Source of the DNA: CBDBND01 sp965262665
GTDB taxonomy: Bacteria; Pseudomonadota; Alphaproteobacteria; Rhodospirillales; Rhodospirillaceae
Assembly (NCBI GenBank): GCA_965262665.1
Contig: CBDHFR010000004.1
Coordinates: forward strand, 2,480,001-2,544,000
Direction of reading: 5' to 3'
DNA length: 64,000 nt
This document shows, piece after piece, positions 36,139 to 45,010 of the stretch (the stretch's first letter is position 1; every line of letters starts with the position of its first letter). The position numbers and the translations under genes are program-made. Under the pieces are notes generated by a model. That model had not been told where the DNA came from, did no database searches, and saw nothing but the letters and a program-made list of their open reading frames with translations.

Positions 36139-37611
36139 ATGCCGCAATCAATAACCAGGCGGACGTTCGGCGCAGCGATTTCAGCAGCGTCTTTGACACC
36201 TGTCGCGCCTTTTGTTCATACGCGCCGCGCAAGAGCACAAGAGGCCACGGATGTTGTGGTTATTGGTGCGGGGCTCTCCGGTCTCAACGCTGCATGGATT
36301 TTGAGCGAATTGGGTTTGTCCGTGCGCGTTTTAGAAGGCGCTGACCGTATCGGCGGTCGCGTCTGGACGGCTGAAGAAAGCTGGAAAACCAACACAGGCG
36401 ACACGCCGATAGAACTCGGTGCGTCACAAGTCGGGGCTGACTACGCTCGCGTTCTCGATGCAATCGATCGGCTCGGCCTGCAGCTCTATGATGAAGACCG
36501 CGCACTCTTGCCGTTTGCGTACCATTTAGGAGGCGAATTGATCAAAGGCGCAGACTGGCCCACCTCCCCTCACAACAAGACGGTTGGCGACGAACGGAAC
36601 ATCCCCGCCATTCAATTCGGCTCGGCCATGCTGGCCAAGCTCAATCCGCTTGTAGAACTTGACGATTGGTTGAGTCCTCGGTTCGCGGACTATGACGTTT
36701 CTCTTTATGACCTCTTTAAACGTCATGGCGTGTCCGACGCGGGGATCAAGCTCGCGGGCCATAACTCCGATTTGTACGGCGTCTCCGCATTGCGGTTGCT
36801 TCAGGAACGGACCCGGGGGGCGCTTGCTCAAGAGTTTATGAGGCCCTTGGGTGACGACGGCAAACCTATAGGGCATTGGCCCAAAAATATCAGCGGTGGA
36901 ACCATTGTCTTACCCCGTGCCATGGCGGCGCAGCTTCCCCAAGAGGTATTGGTCAATCAGCAAGTCTCAGCGCTCGACATTAATGAAGATGCTGTTGATG
37001 TGCGTACACTTGATGGGAACCGTTACCGGGCAAAATTTGTGATTGCATCGGTTCCGTTTTCTGTCTTGCGGCATGTCTTTATTTGGCCGCGTCCACCGGC
37101 GCAACAGATCCAAGCCATACAAGATCTTAAGTATGCGGAAACCACCCGGGCCTTCTGCAAAATCAAAGAACCGTTCTGGCAGGAAGATGGATTTGAACCG
37201 TCCCTTTTCACGGATGGTGCTATCCGCATGTTCTGGATGATCGACAACCACACGGGAGAAGGAGAGCATCGCGGCATGTTCGTCCTTACCAACACTGTTG
37301 GCAGACAAGTAGCCGCACGATCACCGGAAGCGGCGACACAATTTCTCGTCGAAGAAATGGAGCGCATCCGCCCCACCTCCCGCGGCCAGATCGAGGTTCT
37401 CAAGTTCCATTCATGGGAACGCCAACCTCTGCAAAGAGGGTGCAGCCCCATGTTCGCGCCGGGACAGGTGACGGCGTTCGCCAATGAAATGATCCTGCCC
37501 CATGGCCGCCTGCATTTTGCCGGTGAGCACACCCGGCGGCTGGACTACGGCATGGAAGCAGCAATGGAGGCTGGTGAAAGAGCAGCCTTTGAGATCCTGG
37601 ACCGGGCGTAG
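36139..37611 (+). CDS. Tat-exported flavin amine oxidase
   Basis: FAD-dependent oxidase of 490 residues. The N-terminus SITRRTFGAAISAASLTP is a clear twin-arginine signal. The FAD Rossmann motif DVVVIGAGLSGLNAAW with RVLEGADRIGGRVW follows, and the C-terminal FAGEHTRRLDYGMEAAMEAG is the family signature for binding flavin. These enzymes oxidise amines (or sometimes other C-N or C-C bonds) with O2 or a carrier. Tat export implies folding with FAD before transport to the periplasm. It leads a run of three further exported proteins spaced 28, 81 and 10 bases apart. Confidence 0.92.
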   Translation: MPQSITRRTFGAAISAASLTPVAPFVHTRRARAQEATDVVVIGAGLSGLNAAWILSELGLSVRVLEGADRIGGRVWTAEESWKTNTGDTPIELGASQVGADYARVLDAIDRLGLQLYDEDRALLPFAYHLGGELIKGADWPTSPHNKTVGDERNIPAIQFGSAMLAKLNPLVELDDWLSPRFADYDVSLYDLFKRHGVSDAGIKLAGHNSDLYGVSALRLLQERTRGALAQEFMRPLGDDGKPIGHWPKNISGGTIVLPRAMAAQLPQEVLVNQQVSALDINEDAVDVRTLDGNRYRAKFVIASVPFSVLRHVFIWPRPPAQQIQAIQDLKYAETTRAFCKIKEPFWQEDGFEPSLFTDGAIRMFWMIDNHTGEGEHRGMFVLTNTVGRQVAARSPEAATQFLVEEMERIRPTSRGQIEVLKFHSWERQPLQRGCSPMFAPGQVTAFANEMILPHGRLHFAGEHTRRLDYGMEAAMEAGERAAFEILDRA

Positions 37612-37639
37612 CAATCAGCAAATGTAGAGGAGTCCAGAG

Positions 37640-38158
37640 ATGGTAAAAATTGGACTACTTATTGGGCTCTTCTTGTTATTAGCATCACCTGCGACAGCAC
37701 AAAACGATGCGTACGCGACGTTAACAAGAGCGGCATTCTTCGCGGCCAACCCGGAAGAAACGATCAAATTTTACAAAGACGTTTTGGGGTATGAAGAAGG
37801 TGATACCGCACGCAATGTTGGCCCTTACCCTGCCGACAACGCCTGGGGCATTCCCGAAGGATCTCATCTACGCCTGACGTATCTGAAGTCCCGTGACGGG
37901 GCTTATGTCGCCGTATTGGGGCTCGAAGATTCAACGTTAGAAGCAATACCGCGGCCCAATGGTGTAACAAACGCCTATGGCGATGTGATGCTGATCCATC
38001 TTGTGAAGAATATCGAAGAGGTACACAAGCGCGCCGTCGATGCCGTCTACAGCGTTTTGAAACCGCCCACTCTGTCAGCGAGCGGCGTGGCCAAGCAAAT
38101 GTTTTTTAGAGATCCGAACGGAATACGCATTGAGTCAAACGAATTTATCGCCCAGTGA
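37640..38158 (+). CDS. exported VOC (glyoxalase-fold) protein
   Basis: About 172 residues with a Sec signal peptide (LLIGLFLLLASPATAQ) followed by one vicinal-oxygen-chelate domain: AAFFAANPEETIKFYKDVLG, then MFFRDPNGIRIE. The usual first metal ligand (His in the opening strand) is replaced (LTRAAFF), while the Glu of the last strand remains. A normal metal-dependent glyoxalase reaction is therefore doubtful; it may bind a substrate. It follows the amine oxidase by 28 bases and was probably co-transcribed with it. An exported VOC protein is uncommon. Confidence 0.83.
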   Translation: MVKIGLLIGLFLLLASPATAQNDAYATLTRAAFFAANPEETIKFYKDVLGYEEGDTARNVGPYPADNAWGIPEGSHLRLTYLKSRDGAYVAVLGLEDSTLEAIPRPNGVTNAYGDVMLIHLVKNIEEVHKRAVDAVYSVLKPPTLSASGVAKQMFFRDPNGIRIESNEFIAQ

Positions 38159-38239
38159 GATGCTGTACTAACACTAGGCGAAACCTAAACGGGTACGTTT
38201 GAAATGGGCTAACACCTTCACAACGCCGAGGATCAAATA

Positions 38240-38698
38240 ATGAGAATAATTAAAGTCATACTATTTGCGGTGGTCGGCATGGGTGGGTCTGCGCTTGCAG
38301 ATACTTCATCAGACTACGAAACCGCCAAGGCGGCGATTTGGGCCAAAGAACTGGCCATCTACGATGCCTGGGCAAAGACAGGGTTGGACTACTATATCGA
38401 GCACTCCTCACCTTATTACGTCGGATGGCCGCCCGGCGCACCGAAGCCATCGTCCCTTGACGATCTCAAGCAACTGCAAGCCAATCTAAATGTTCCCAAT
38501 CAGGAAAAGCGCGAAATCACCTTTGACGGCCTTGCACTACAGGACGATACGGCTGTTCTCTACTATACGACGCACAGAACGATGCTTCCTGACGGCACGC
38601 CCGTCGATGAACTGCTTCACATATGTCATGTGTGGGTTCGCGATGACACGGGCGATTGGAAACTGATCGGAGCGTTGGGGCGGGTCGAGAGAGAATAG
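38240..38698 (+). CDS. exported NTF2-like (DUF4440/SnoaL-type) protein
   Basis: About 152 residues. A signal peptide (VILFAVVGMGGSALAD) precedes a helix-rich start (AAIWAKELAIYDAWAKTGLD) and the beta-sheet ending DELLHICHVWVRDDTGDWKLIG, typical of NTF2-like small domains. These bind or turn over small ligands in a cone-shaped pocket, but the reaction is unspecified. It lies between the VOC protein and the PQQ/cytochrome lipoprotein, the latter starting ten bases later, so the genes are an operon. Confidence 0.78.
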   Translation: MRIIKVILFAVVGMGGSALADTSSDYETAKAAIWAKELAIYDAWAKTGLDYYIEHSSPYYVGWPPGAPKPSSLDDLKQLQANLNVPNQEKREITFDGLALQDDTAVLYYTTHRTMLPDGTPVDELLHICHVWVRDDTGDWKLIGALGRVERE

Positions 38699-38708
38699 AA
38701 CTGCGAGC

Positions 38709-40727
38709 ATGATCAAATTCTCCGCTCCATCTACAGTTATAACTCTCCTCTTCTTTTCGGCGTGCGGAGAACCGGCTTCGCCGGGCGTCGATAAAACCAC
38801 TTACCACTATGGCCGTGATCGTCAGGGCTGGAACGATGCCGAGACTGTCCTTACGCCGGAAAACGTTGCAAGTGATGAATTTGGCTTGATGTGGGAGTCC
38901 GAGGAGCTGGATGATCACGAAGGCGTCCCCGCACGTCTCTTTGCATCCCCACTTTATCTGAGTGACATGGAATTCACGCGCAGCCCACTGAGCGGCAGCC
39001 GTGCTCCGGTGTCCTTTGTCGCCAGCAGCACCGGCTGGACCTACGCTATTCTCGCAGGTGAAAATGAATCCAGTCCGCCAGGTACAATCCTCTGGCGCAG
39101 GCAACTCACCGACAACCCCTGTGATTCCGCGAAGATCGGCATTCTCGGTACGCCGGTGATCGATCAGGACAAAGAACGCCTCTATGTCGCGAGCTGTTCC
39201 GGTGACTGGCTGTGGCACATCCATGGGCTAGATTTGCAGACTGGGGAAACAGTGGAAGGCTGGCCGCTCGAGGTTAGCCCCAGAACCGTCACCGCCGAGC
39301 TTAATCGCAACGGCGCCTCCGCCTTTATCGATGGGCGGCCATACATTCAGCGCGGTGCTCTCACTCTCAATGTTTCGGGCTCTCGCCTCTACGTCACCTT
39401 CGGTCCAGACATGCAGGGCTGGCTTATCTCCGTTGATACCGAGTCCCCGCGCCTGGTCAGAGCCTTTTCCTCCATGCCGCGTGCCGAAATGGAGCAAGGG
39501 GGTATGTGGGGATCAAGCGGCGCCGCAATTGACGACGAAGGCCGAATTTATGTCGCGACCGGAGCCAGCTTTGGTAATGCGTTGGCAAATGGTGGAATCC
39601 CCAGCGTTTATCCCGATAGCGACCACGTGTGGGGCCAATCGATCCTGCAATTTGAAGACGATATGGAAACCGGCCTGCGCCTCATCGGGACCTACGCGCC
39701 GTTCAATTATTGCCAAACCGCCGCAGCCGACATCGACATTGCCGGCAGCGGCCCAGTGCTGTTCAACATTGCAAAGGAAGCGACCTCAACGCCGCACCTT
39801 CTCGCGCTTGGCGGTGGCAAACAGGGCAATGCCTACCTACTGGACCGCAATAATTTTCCCGGCGACCTTATTCGTCGCCAACCGTGCAGCACGGACCCGA
39901 GCAGTGACGGTTCCCTCCTCGCGCCGGACATCCAACCGGAACTGAACAGCCGCGGACCGATCAGCGTTTTCGGCCCCTATTCAGATGACATCGGCATGGG
40001 CAACACAGCCAAGAGCCGCAGCACTAACGCGTATTATCGTGACGCCGACGGCGGCCACTATCTCTATCTGACCGGTACCAGCAAGACAGGGGAAGACTAC
40101 AGCATCAATGTCCCACCCGGGCTAGTGCGTGTCGAAGTCGTTCCGGACACCGACCAACCTGCGTTCTTGCACAAAGATAAGATGGAAATGACTCAAACCC
40201 TGCAGAATCCAGGATCGCCGGTCATTTCCAGCAATGAGGGCGATAACGGAATTGTTTGGGTATTGGATCCAAACGTCCCGCGCAGCTTCGACATACATTT
40301 GCCCACCGCGCCGGGCGCACGCCTCTATGCCTTTGACGCGCAGGATCTACGCCTACTTTGGCACAGTGGTGCCGAATTGCGTCCATCTGGAAAGTACAAT
40401 GAGCCAACGGTGGTTGACGGCATGGTCCTGGTCGGAACCGATCGTCTACAAGCCTACGGCCTCGCTGAGGCTAGCACACATCTCCAGCCTGAACATGTTG
40501 TGGAGTTAGACGTTACAGACCCAATCGGTGTGAGATTGTTCACTGCTCACTGCGGCAGTTGTCACGGCACAACAGACGGCGAAAGAGTCTCACGCGCGAC
40601 ACTTGCCCTCCTGCCGCGTGAACAGCTCATCTTAAGCATGACGGAAGGCACCATGCGCGAATTTGCGGCCGGCTTATCCGCTGAAAACACCGACGCAATC
40701 GCTGACGCTCTGCCTGATATTGAGTAG
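38709..40727 (+). CDS. PQQ-type beta-propeller lipoprotein with C-terminal cytochrome c domain
   Basis: 672 residues. The leader ends in LLFFSACGEP, a lipobox with Cys about residue 20, so it is probably anchored to a membrane. The centre repeats propeller blades of the quinoprotein dehydrogenase type (LYVASCSGDWLWHIHGLD, IYVATGASFGNA, LLALGGGKQGNAYLLDR). The C-terminus has one heme c site, HCGSCHG, and a short cytochrome c tail. Such proteins oxidise a substrate and pass electrons to the respiratory chain, although the PQQ-binding residues cannot be confirmed by eye. It ends the four-gene exported run and could accept electrons from that pathway. Confidence 0.82.
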   Translation: MIKFSAPSTVITLLFFSACGEPASPGVDKTTYHYGRDRQGWNDAETVLTPENVASDEFGLMWESEELDDHEGVPARLFASPLYLSDMEFTRSPLSGSRAPVSFVASSTGWTYAILAGENESSPPGTILWRRQLTDNPCDSAKIGILGTPVIDQDKERLYVASCSGDWLWHIHGLDLQTGETVEGWPLEVSPRTVTAELNRNGASAFIDGRPYIQRGALTLNVSGSRLYVTFGPDMQGWLISVDTESPRLVRAFSSMPRAEMEQGGMWGSSGAAIDDEGRIYVATGASFGNALANGGIPSVYPDSDHVWGQSILQFEDDMETGLRLIGTYAPFNYCQTAAADIDIAGSGPVLFNIAKEATSTPHLLALGGGKQGNAYLLDRNNFPGDLIRRQPCSTDPSSDGSLLAPDIQPELNSRGPISVFGPYSDDIGMGNTAKSRSTNAYYRDADGGHYLYLTGTSKTGEDYSINVPPGLVRVEVVPDTDQPAFLHKDKMEMTQTLQNPGSPVISSNEGDNGIVWVLDPNVPRSFDIHLPTAPGARLYAFDAQDLRLLWHSGAELRPSGKYNEPTVVDGMVLVGTDRLQAYGLAEASTHLQPEHVVELDVTDPIGVRLFTAHCGSCHGTTDGERVSRATLALLPREQLILSMTEGTMREFAAGLSAENTDAIADALPDIE

Positions 40728-40750
40728 AGACTGAAATAAACAGCACAAAC

Positions 40751-41836
40751 CTAACGAGACAGGAAGGCCTGAACACGGTCCACTGCGTTAAGTCGGATGT
40801 CTTCGTAACACAGATCGAAGTCGTGATAGTGCAAATTACCGCCAGGGATAAGGGTCAGATGAAACGCATCGCCGGTCGGCGTATCGGTCCACAGAATCCC
40901 ACCCTCACAACTGGCGTCCGGCCCTGCTACCAAATCCGCTAAAGAATCACTCTTCGGATCGCCAGGTAAAGCACCGGTATTGACACCACCGTTTCGCGCG
41001 GTCGGTGACCAGCAGATAATGTCTTGTCCACTCACTGTTGCAAACGTATCGCGGTAGCGCTTCTGGGCTCGCGCTATACCGCCGGACGGATCGCCCGAGC
41101 GATCATAGGTATTCCAGAAAAGGAGGCAGCCCGTATCCGTATTGTCGCGACAAACGGGGATGGTCTTCAGGGTGCGGGCAACGCGCCCTACCGGTGTGGC
41201 AATGCCGATCACATACCCTGCAACCAATCGCTCGGCGACAGGAGAACTATCCACTTCTTCTTCCAGCAATCGCAGGGCATGTAATGCGCCTTGGCTATGA
41301 CCGACGATCAAAACCGGGCGACCCCTGTTCCAGTTTTCCAGATAGTGGTGCCAGGCGCGCAAAACATCGCCGTAGGCAAAGTCATAGGCGTCCATTCCCC
41401 CGCGATCCATGGCACCGGCCGAACCAAGGGTCGCTTGCCGGTAACGGGGCGCATAAATCTTACAGCAGGCGTTGAAGGCGCTGGCCTGACGCGCAATGAC
41501 GCTGGTGTCGGTCCACCGGTTGACCTCGGACATGGCCAAGTCCTGATTCCAATTCTCCGTCGCCAGGTACGTTGTGGGATGAATGTAGAAAACGTCCGCC
41601 GGAGCAATGTCCTGACTATCGGGCCGTGCCGACCCTTGCGGCACAAGGTCCGCCAAGTCCTCTCGCCCGGGGAGAGCTGCCCAGGATTTAGAATCAGCGT
41701 AATCGGGAGCGGGCGGTCGCGGCGTTTCGGCAAAAGGCGGCAAAGGGTCGCCGCTGACTTGCGCCCAAGCCGTTGGCATCCAAACCAAAGCAAAAAATAG
41801 TGAAGGCAACTGTCGGACCAGCATCTTGAGTTTCAT
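40751..41836 (-). CDS. exported DUF3089 alpha/beta hydrolase
   Basis: 361 residues. A signal peptide (SLFFALVWMPTAWAQ) precedes a DUF3089 domain, seen in DVFYIHPTTYLATENWNQD, IYAPRYRQATLG and the nucleophile elbow LIVGHSQGALHALRLL. The acid and His residues probably lie in the last third. DUF3089 proteins resemble lipases or esterases, with no settled substrate. It faces the exported operon tail to tail, 23 bases from its end, and is the last gene before IS6 copy B. Function beyond hydrolase fold is unknown. Confidence 0.85.
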   Translation of the reverse strand: MKLKMLVRQLPSLFFALVWMPTAWAQVSGDPLPPFAETPRPPAPDYADSKSWAALPGREDLADLVPQGSARPDSQDIAPADVFYIHPTTYLATENWNQDLAMSEVNRWTDTSVIARQASAFNACCKIYAPRYRQATLGSAGAMDRGGMDAYDFAYGDVLRAWHHYLENWNRGRPVLIVGHSQGALHALRLLEEEVDSSPVAERLVAGYVIGIATPVGRVARTLKTIPVCRDNTDTGCLLFWNTYDRSGDPSGGIARAQKRYRDTFATVSGQDIICWSPTARNGGVNTGALPGDPKSDSLADLVAGPDASCEGGILWTDTPTGDAFHLTLIPGGNLHYHDFDLCYEDIRLNAVDRVQAFLSR

Positions 41837-41936
41837 TTCGATTGCCCATTAACACTGCGTTCTCATAGTAGACTACAGAAGCCTCAGTTGAAACAGCCGC
41901 CCTAAATTGTCATGCTGGAACAACAACAATCCCGGA

Positions 41937-42741
41937 GGCATTGTCAGACTAATTGGACCGGGTCTTAAGAACCTACAATCGATGACTGTCAGGCTGCGAG
42001 TTGCTGCCACCCGGCCAGGGCAGTGGCTCGGGCTTGTTTGAAAGTATCGCGGCGGTTGAGATGGCGTTGGTGGTTGAAGTGGTTGTAGATCGAAGCGTGG
42101 ACAGAGGCGAATTTCTGTAGGGTCTTGATGTCTCTGAACCGAGCCATCGCGCCTTCTCGTCGGCGGAACGGTTGGTGTGAATTTTCGGCTCGATTGTTGA
42201 GCCAATGCTTGATCTCTTGGCGGCTCTCGTTGCCGATCACCTTCATCGCAGCCCGGTATGACTTTAGCCTGTCAGTGACGATCATAGCCGGTCGGCCATA
42301 ACGCCTCATTGCACGTTTAAGGAACTCAAGCGCGGTTTCGCGGTCCCGGCTTTTGGAGACAAAGACCTCAAGCACTTCCCCTTCATGGTCAACGGCCCGC
42401 CATAGATAATGTGTTTCGCCATTGATGCGGACAAACACCTCATCAAGATGCCAGCGCCAATTCGACCAGTTACGCCGGTCTATCCGCCTCTTCCGGATCT
42501 CGGCCGCAAACAACGGGCCAAAGCGGTTCCACCAATACCGCACGGTTTCATGGCAAATGTCGATGCCGCGTTCGAACAGAATGTCTTCGACCTGACGCAA
42601 CGACAGCGGATAACGGACATAGAGCATCACAACGTTACGGATGATCTCAGGCGAGCTGTTGAAATACCGGAAGGGATTTTTCATTAACCGAGGCTAGGAG
42701 AGCTTACTTTTCAACTCAAGACGATTTAGTCTGACAACGCC
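41937..42741 (-). mobile_element. IS6 family element, copy B (apparently complete)
   Basis: An 805-base element with terminal repeats GGCATTGTCAGACTAA and GGCGTTGTCAGACTAA (read inward). It holds one intact transposase gene. The flanking eight bases differ (ATCCCGGA and CTTACAAG), so no target duplication remains. This fits IS6 elements that have undergone deletion or recombination with another copy. Confidence 0.88.
41989..42684 (-). CDS. IS6 family transposase, intact
   Basis: 231 residues, full length. The N-terminal helix-turn-helix region SLRQVEDILFERGIDICHET is followed by the DDE core: Asp in WHLDEVFVRING, Asp in AMIVTDRL and Glu in NNRAENSHQPFRRREG. It is the only unbroken IS6 transposase in the window and could mobilise the many related ends. 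It is about 80 percent similar by eye to copy A. Confidence 0.95.
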   Translation of the reverse strand: MKNPFRYFNSSPEIIRNVVMLYVRYPLSLRQVEDILFERGIDICHETVRYWWNRFGPLFAAEIRKRRIDRRNWSNWRWHLDEVFVRINGETHYLWRAVDHEGEVLEVFVSKSRDRETALEFLKRAMRRYGRPAMIVTDRLKSYRAAMKVIGNESRQEIKHWLNNRAENSHQPFRRREGAMARFRDIKTLQKFASVHASIYNHFNHQRHLNRRDTFKQARATALAGWQQLAA

Positions 42742-43017
42742 CTTACAAGACAACAACAATGCTAAAAGGGGGCAAATTCGTCTCAATAATGGGCCGCAGA
42801 CCGTCTGAGGTGTATGCGTTTATGCCGAACCGGGGCCATACCTGGATTTTCGATCAGGTCTCGTCAGCAGTTGTGTCAAAATTATACACCACATCCATCG
42901 TCGGCCAAATACGGACGGAAATCACCGAATATCATAAGAGCCGTTTATGACCCTAAGTGGACATCAGCCTCTTAGCCAAAAGCAAAAAGATTAACAGAAT
43001 AAAGTATCGCGGTAATT

Positions 43018-43041
43018 GAGCCCGCCCCGAAGGGCGGACTC
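43018..43041 (-). terminator. hairpin with TTCG loop after the flavoprotein gene
   Basis: On the minus strand GAGTCCGCCC-TTCG-GGGCGGGCTC forms a stable stem with one mismatch and a TTCG tetraloop. It lies ten bases after the stop of the gene at 43050. Only a short T-poor tail follows, so it may act as a weak intrinsic terminator or protect the RNA end. Confidence 0.65.
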
Positions 43042-43049
43042 ATGAAATG

Positions 43050-44594
43050 TCAGGCGCTAAAGTTCAGCATCCGTTGGCCGAGCAGCCGGCCGAAGGTCAG
43101 GGCCGGGGTGACCATGCTACCGTTGACATAGGAGTTGCCGGTGGTGGCACCGGCGCCGATCACTTCGCCGGCGGCGTAAAGGTTGGGCACGGGTGTGCCG
43201 TCCGGGCGGGTCACCCGAAGATGCCCGTCCACTGCCAGCCCGGCGAAGGACAACAACGTGGTACCCGTGACGCGCACCGCGTAGTACGGCCCCTTGGTGA
43301 GCATCATGGGCCGGTGGAGGCGCCCGAAGGCGTCCGTTGCTCCCTCGGCAACGGCCCGGTTGTAGGTGGTCACCGAATTCATGAGATTCACCGGGTTGAT
43401 GCCGACCTTGACTCCGAGAGCATCCAGGTTCTCCGCCTTGATGAACATGGGATGGTCGTCGAAGGCGTCCATCAGCTGCCTTTTGTTCCAACTGCCATAG
43501 GCGATGGGCGCCTTGTCCATGATCTCCTGGTCGGAGATTACCCACATACGCTGTCCAACCTGGGCGGTCAGCGCGTGCTCGCGGTAATCGACGCTGGGGT
43601 GATCCTCGCGCATGAAGCGCTTGCCGTCGCTATTGACGTAGATCTCCCACGGTTGACGCTGATCAGGCCGACCATTGAAGCGGGCGTCGGTTACGCTGGG
43701 ATAGGTGTCGTCGGCAAGTATGGCGCCAAAGGAGGCCAGGTACTTCTCGCCGCCGCGGATATAGCCACCGGCGCTCATGCCCAGTGTCAGCCCCGTTCCC
43801 TGACTGTAGGGATAAGCCAACTGGGCCGTGAGTTCCTTGCCGTGGAGGTCGGCGAACATACGCGGGTTAGAGGCGCACCCACCGCAGGTCAGCACCACGT
43901 GCTTGCCCATGTGGTCAGCAAGCCGGCCGTTGTCATCCTCAGTGGTGACCCCCACCACGGCGCCGGAGTTGTCCTGGATCAGGTCGACCACCCCGGTACT
44001 CATGAGACTGGTGATCTTCCCCGCCCGCTCCTGGGCTTTGTATAGCGGTTCCATCACCGCAAGGACGGTGCGGCCGCGCTCTTCGCCGAAGTGGTAGCGG
44101 GGGGTGGTCCAGGGTTCGTGGCCCATAGTGAGCACGGGCTGGCTGTCGTCAGCCAGCTCAAAGCCGTTGGCGGCGAGCCAGTTGATGCTGTCACCGGCGT
44201 TGTTCACGAAAAGCCGGGTGATCACCGGGTCGACAGTGCCGTGGCTGATGTGCATGGTGTCGGTGTAATGGGCGTCGGGGCTGTCGTCGATGCCCTTGGC
44301 CTTCTGGAACACCGTGCCCGAGCCGGACATCATTCCTCCGGAACGGTCCAGAGTGCCGCCGAGGACTGGCGACTTCTCAACCACCAGCACGTTGCCTCCG
44401 CGCTCAGCCGCGAAGATGGCCGCCGGCATACCGGAGTTGCCAGCGCCTACGACGATAAGATCGTACTTGTCGGCCGCTTGGGCGCGGCGCCATGTGGGCA
44501 GTATGCTAGTGGATAAGGTGGCAGCGGCACCCATCAAAAAGGTACGTTTGCTAACGGGTGCCAAGGTTTTGCCAATGAGCCTAAATGTGGTCAT
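43050..44594 (-). CDS. Tat-exported FAD-dependent fumarate-reductase-type oxidoreductase
   Basis: 514 residues. The N-terminus KRTFLMGAAATLSTSILPTW, with an arginine-rich stretch after it, resembles a Tat-type leader although the pair is KR rather than RR. The FAD Rossmann motif DLIVVGAGNSGMPAAIFAAE follows. The C-terminal flavin-binding segment PNLYAAGEVIGAGATTGNSY completes the fumarate-reductase/3-ketosteroid-dehydrogenase fold. An Arg-rich active-site region is visible near SDGKRFMREDHPS. It probably adds or removes hydrogen across a C=C bond; the electron partner may be a cytochrome. It stands alone. A longer antisense open frame covers it but is a shadow. Confidence 0.88.
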   Translation of the reverse strand: MTTFRLIGKTLAPVSKRTFLMGAAATLSTSILPTWRRAQAADKYDLIVVGAGNSGMPAAIFAAERGGNVLVVEKSPVLGGTLDRSGGMMSGSGTVFQKAKGIDDSPDAHYTDTMHISHGTVDPVITRLFVNNAGDSINWLAANGFELADDSQPVLTMGHEPWTTPRYHFGEERGRTVLAVMEPLYKAQERAGKITSLMSTGVVDLIQDNSGAVVGVTTEDDNGRLADHMGKHVVLTCGGCASNPRMFADLHGKELTAQLAYPYSQGTGLTLGMSAGGYIRGGEKYLASFGAILADDTYPSVTDARFNGRPDQRQPWEIYVNSDGKRFMREDHPSVDYREHALTAQVGQRMWVISDQEIMDKAPIAYGSWNKRQLMDAFDDHPMFIKAENLDALGVKVGINPVNLMNSVTTYNRAVAEGATDAFGRLHRPMMLTKGPYYAVRVTGTTLLSFAGLAVDGHLRVTRPDGTPVPNLYAAGEVIGAGATTGNSYVNGSMVTPALTFGRLLGQRMLNFSA

Positions 44595-45010
44595 CGCAGT
44601 GTCTCCCTTGGGCGGAAATATGAAGATTCAGTATGTCACTCGGTCTCAGTGGAGAGAAGCAGATTGTCCCTTGCGAAGACCTCATCCAAACTTGAAACGG
44701 TTTGGACCTGCACCGCAAAAGTGGAGAGTTACCTTCTCACCTAAGCCGCCATACTTTCGCACTTCACCGGACTGATGCTGCCCAGATATGAATGGCGACG
44801 ACGCGGATTATAAAATCCATTGATATAATGGAACAGGGCGTTTTGTGCCTGTTCCCTGGTTTCATAGTGTTCCCTCCATATTAATTCTGCTTTCAATGAT
44901 TTGAAGAACGTTTCTACAGTCGCATTGCCATAGCAATTCCCTTTGCCAGACATCGAAGAGAGAAAGCCGTGGCCTTTGAGAAGTTTCCGGTAATCGTTGG
45001 AGCAATACTG

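Noticed and set aside
42759..42950. 63-codon open frame between IS6 and the flavoprotein
   Set aside because: No ribosome site, no recognisable family and no neighbour relationship.
43047..44045. 332-codon open frame opposite the flavoprotein gene
   Set aside because: It is antisense to a gene with clear FAD motifs and its translation has no recognisable domain.
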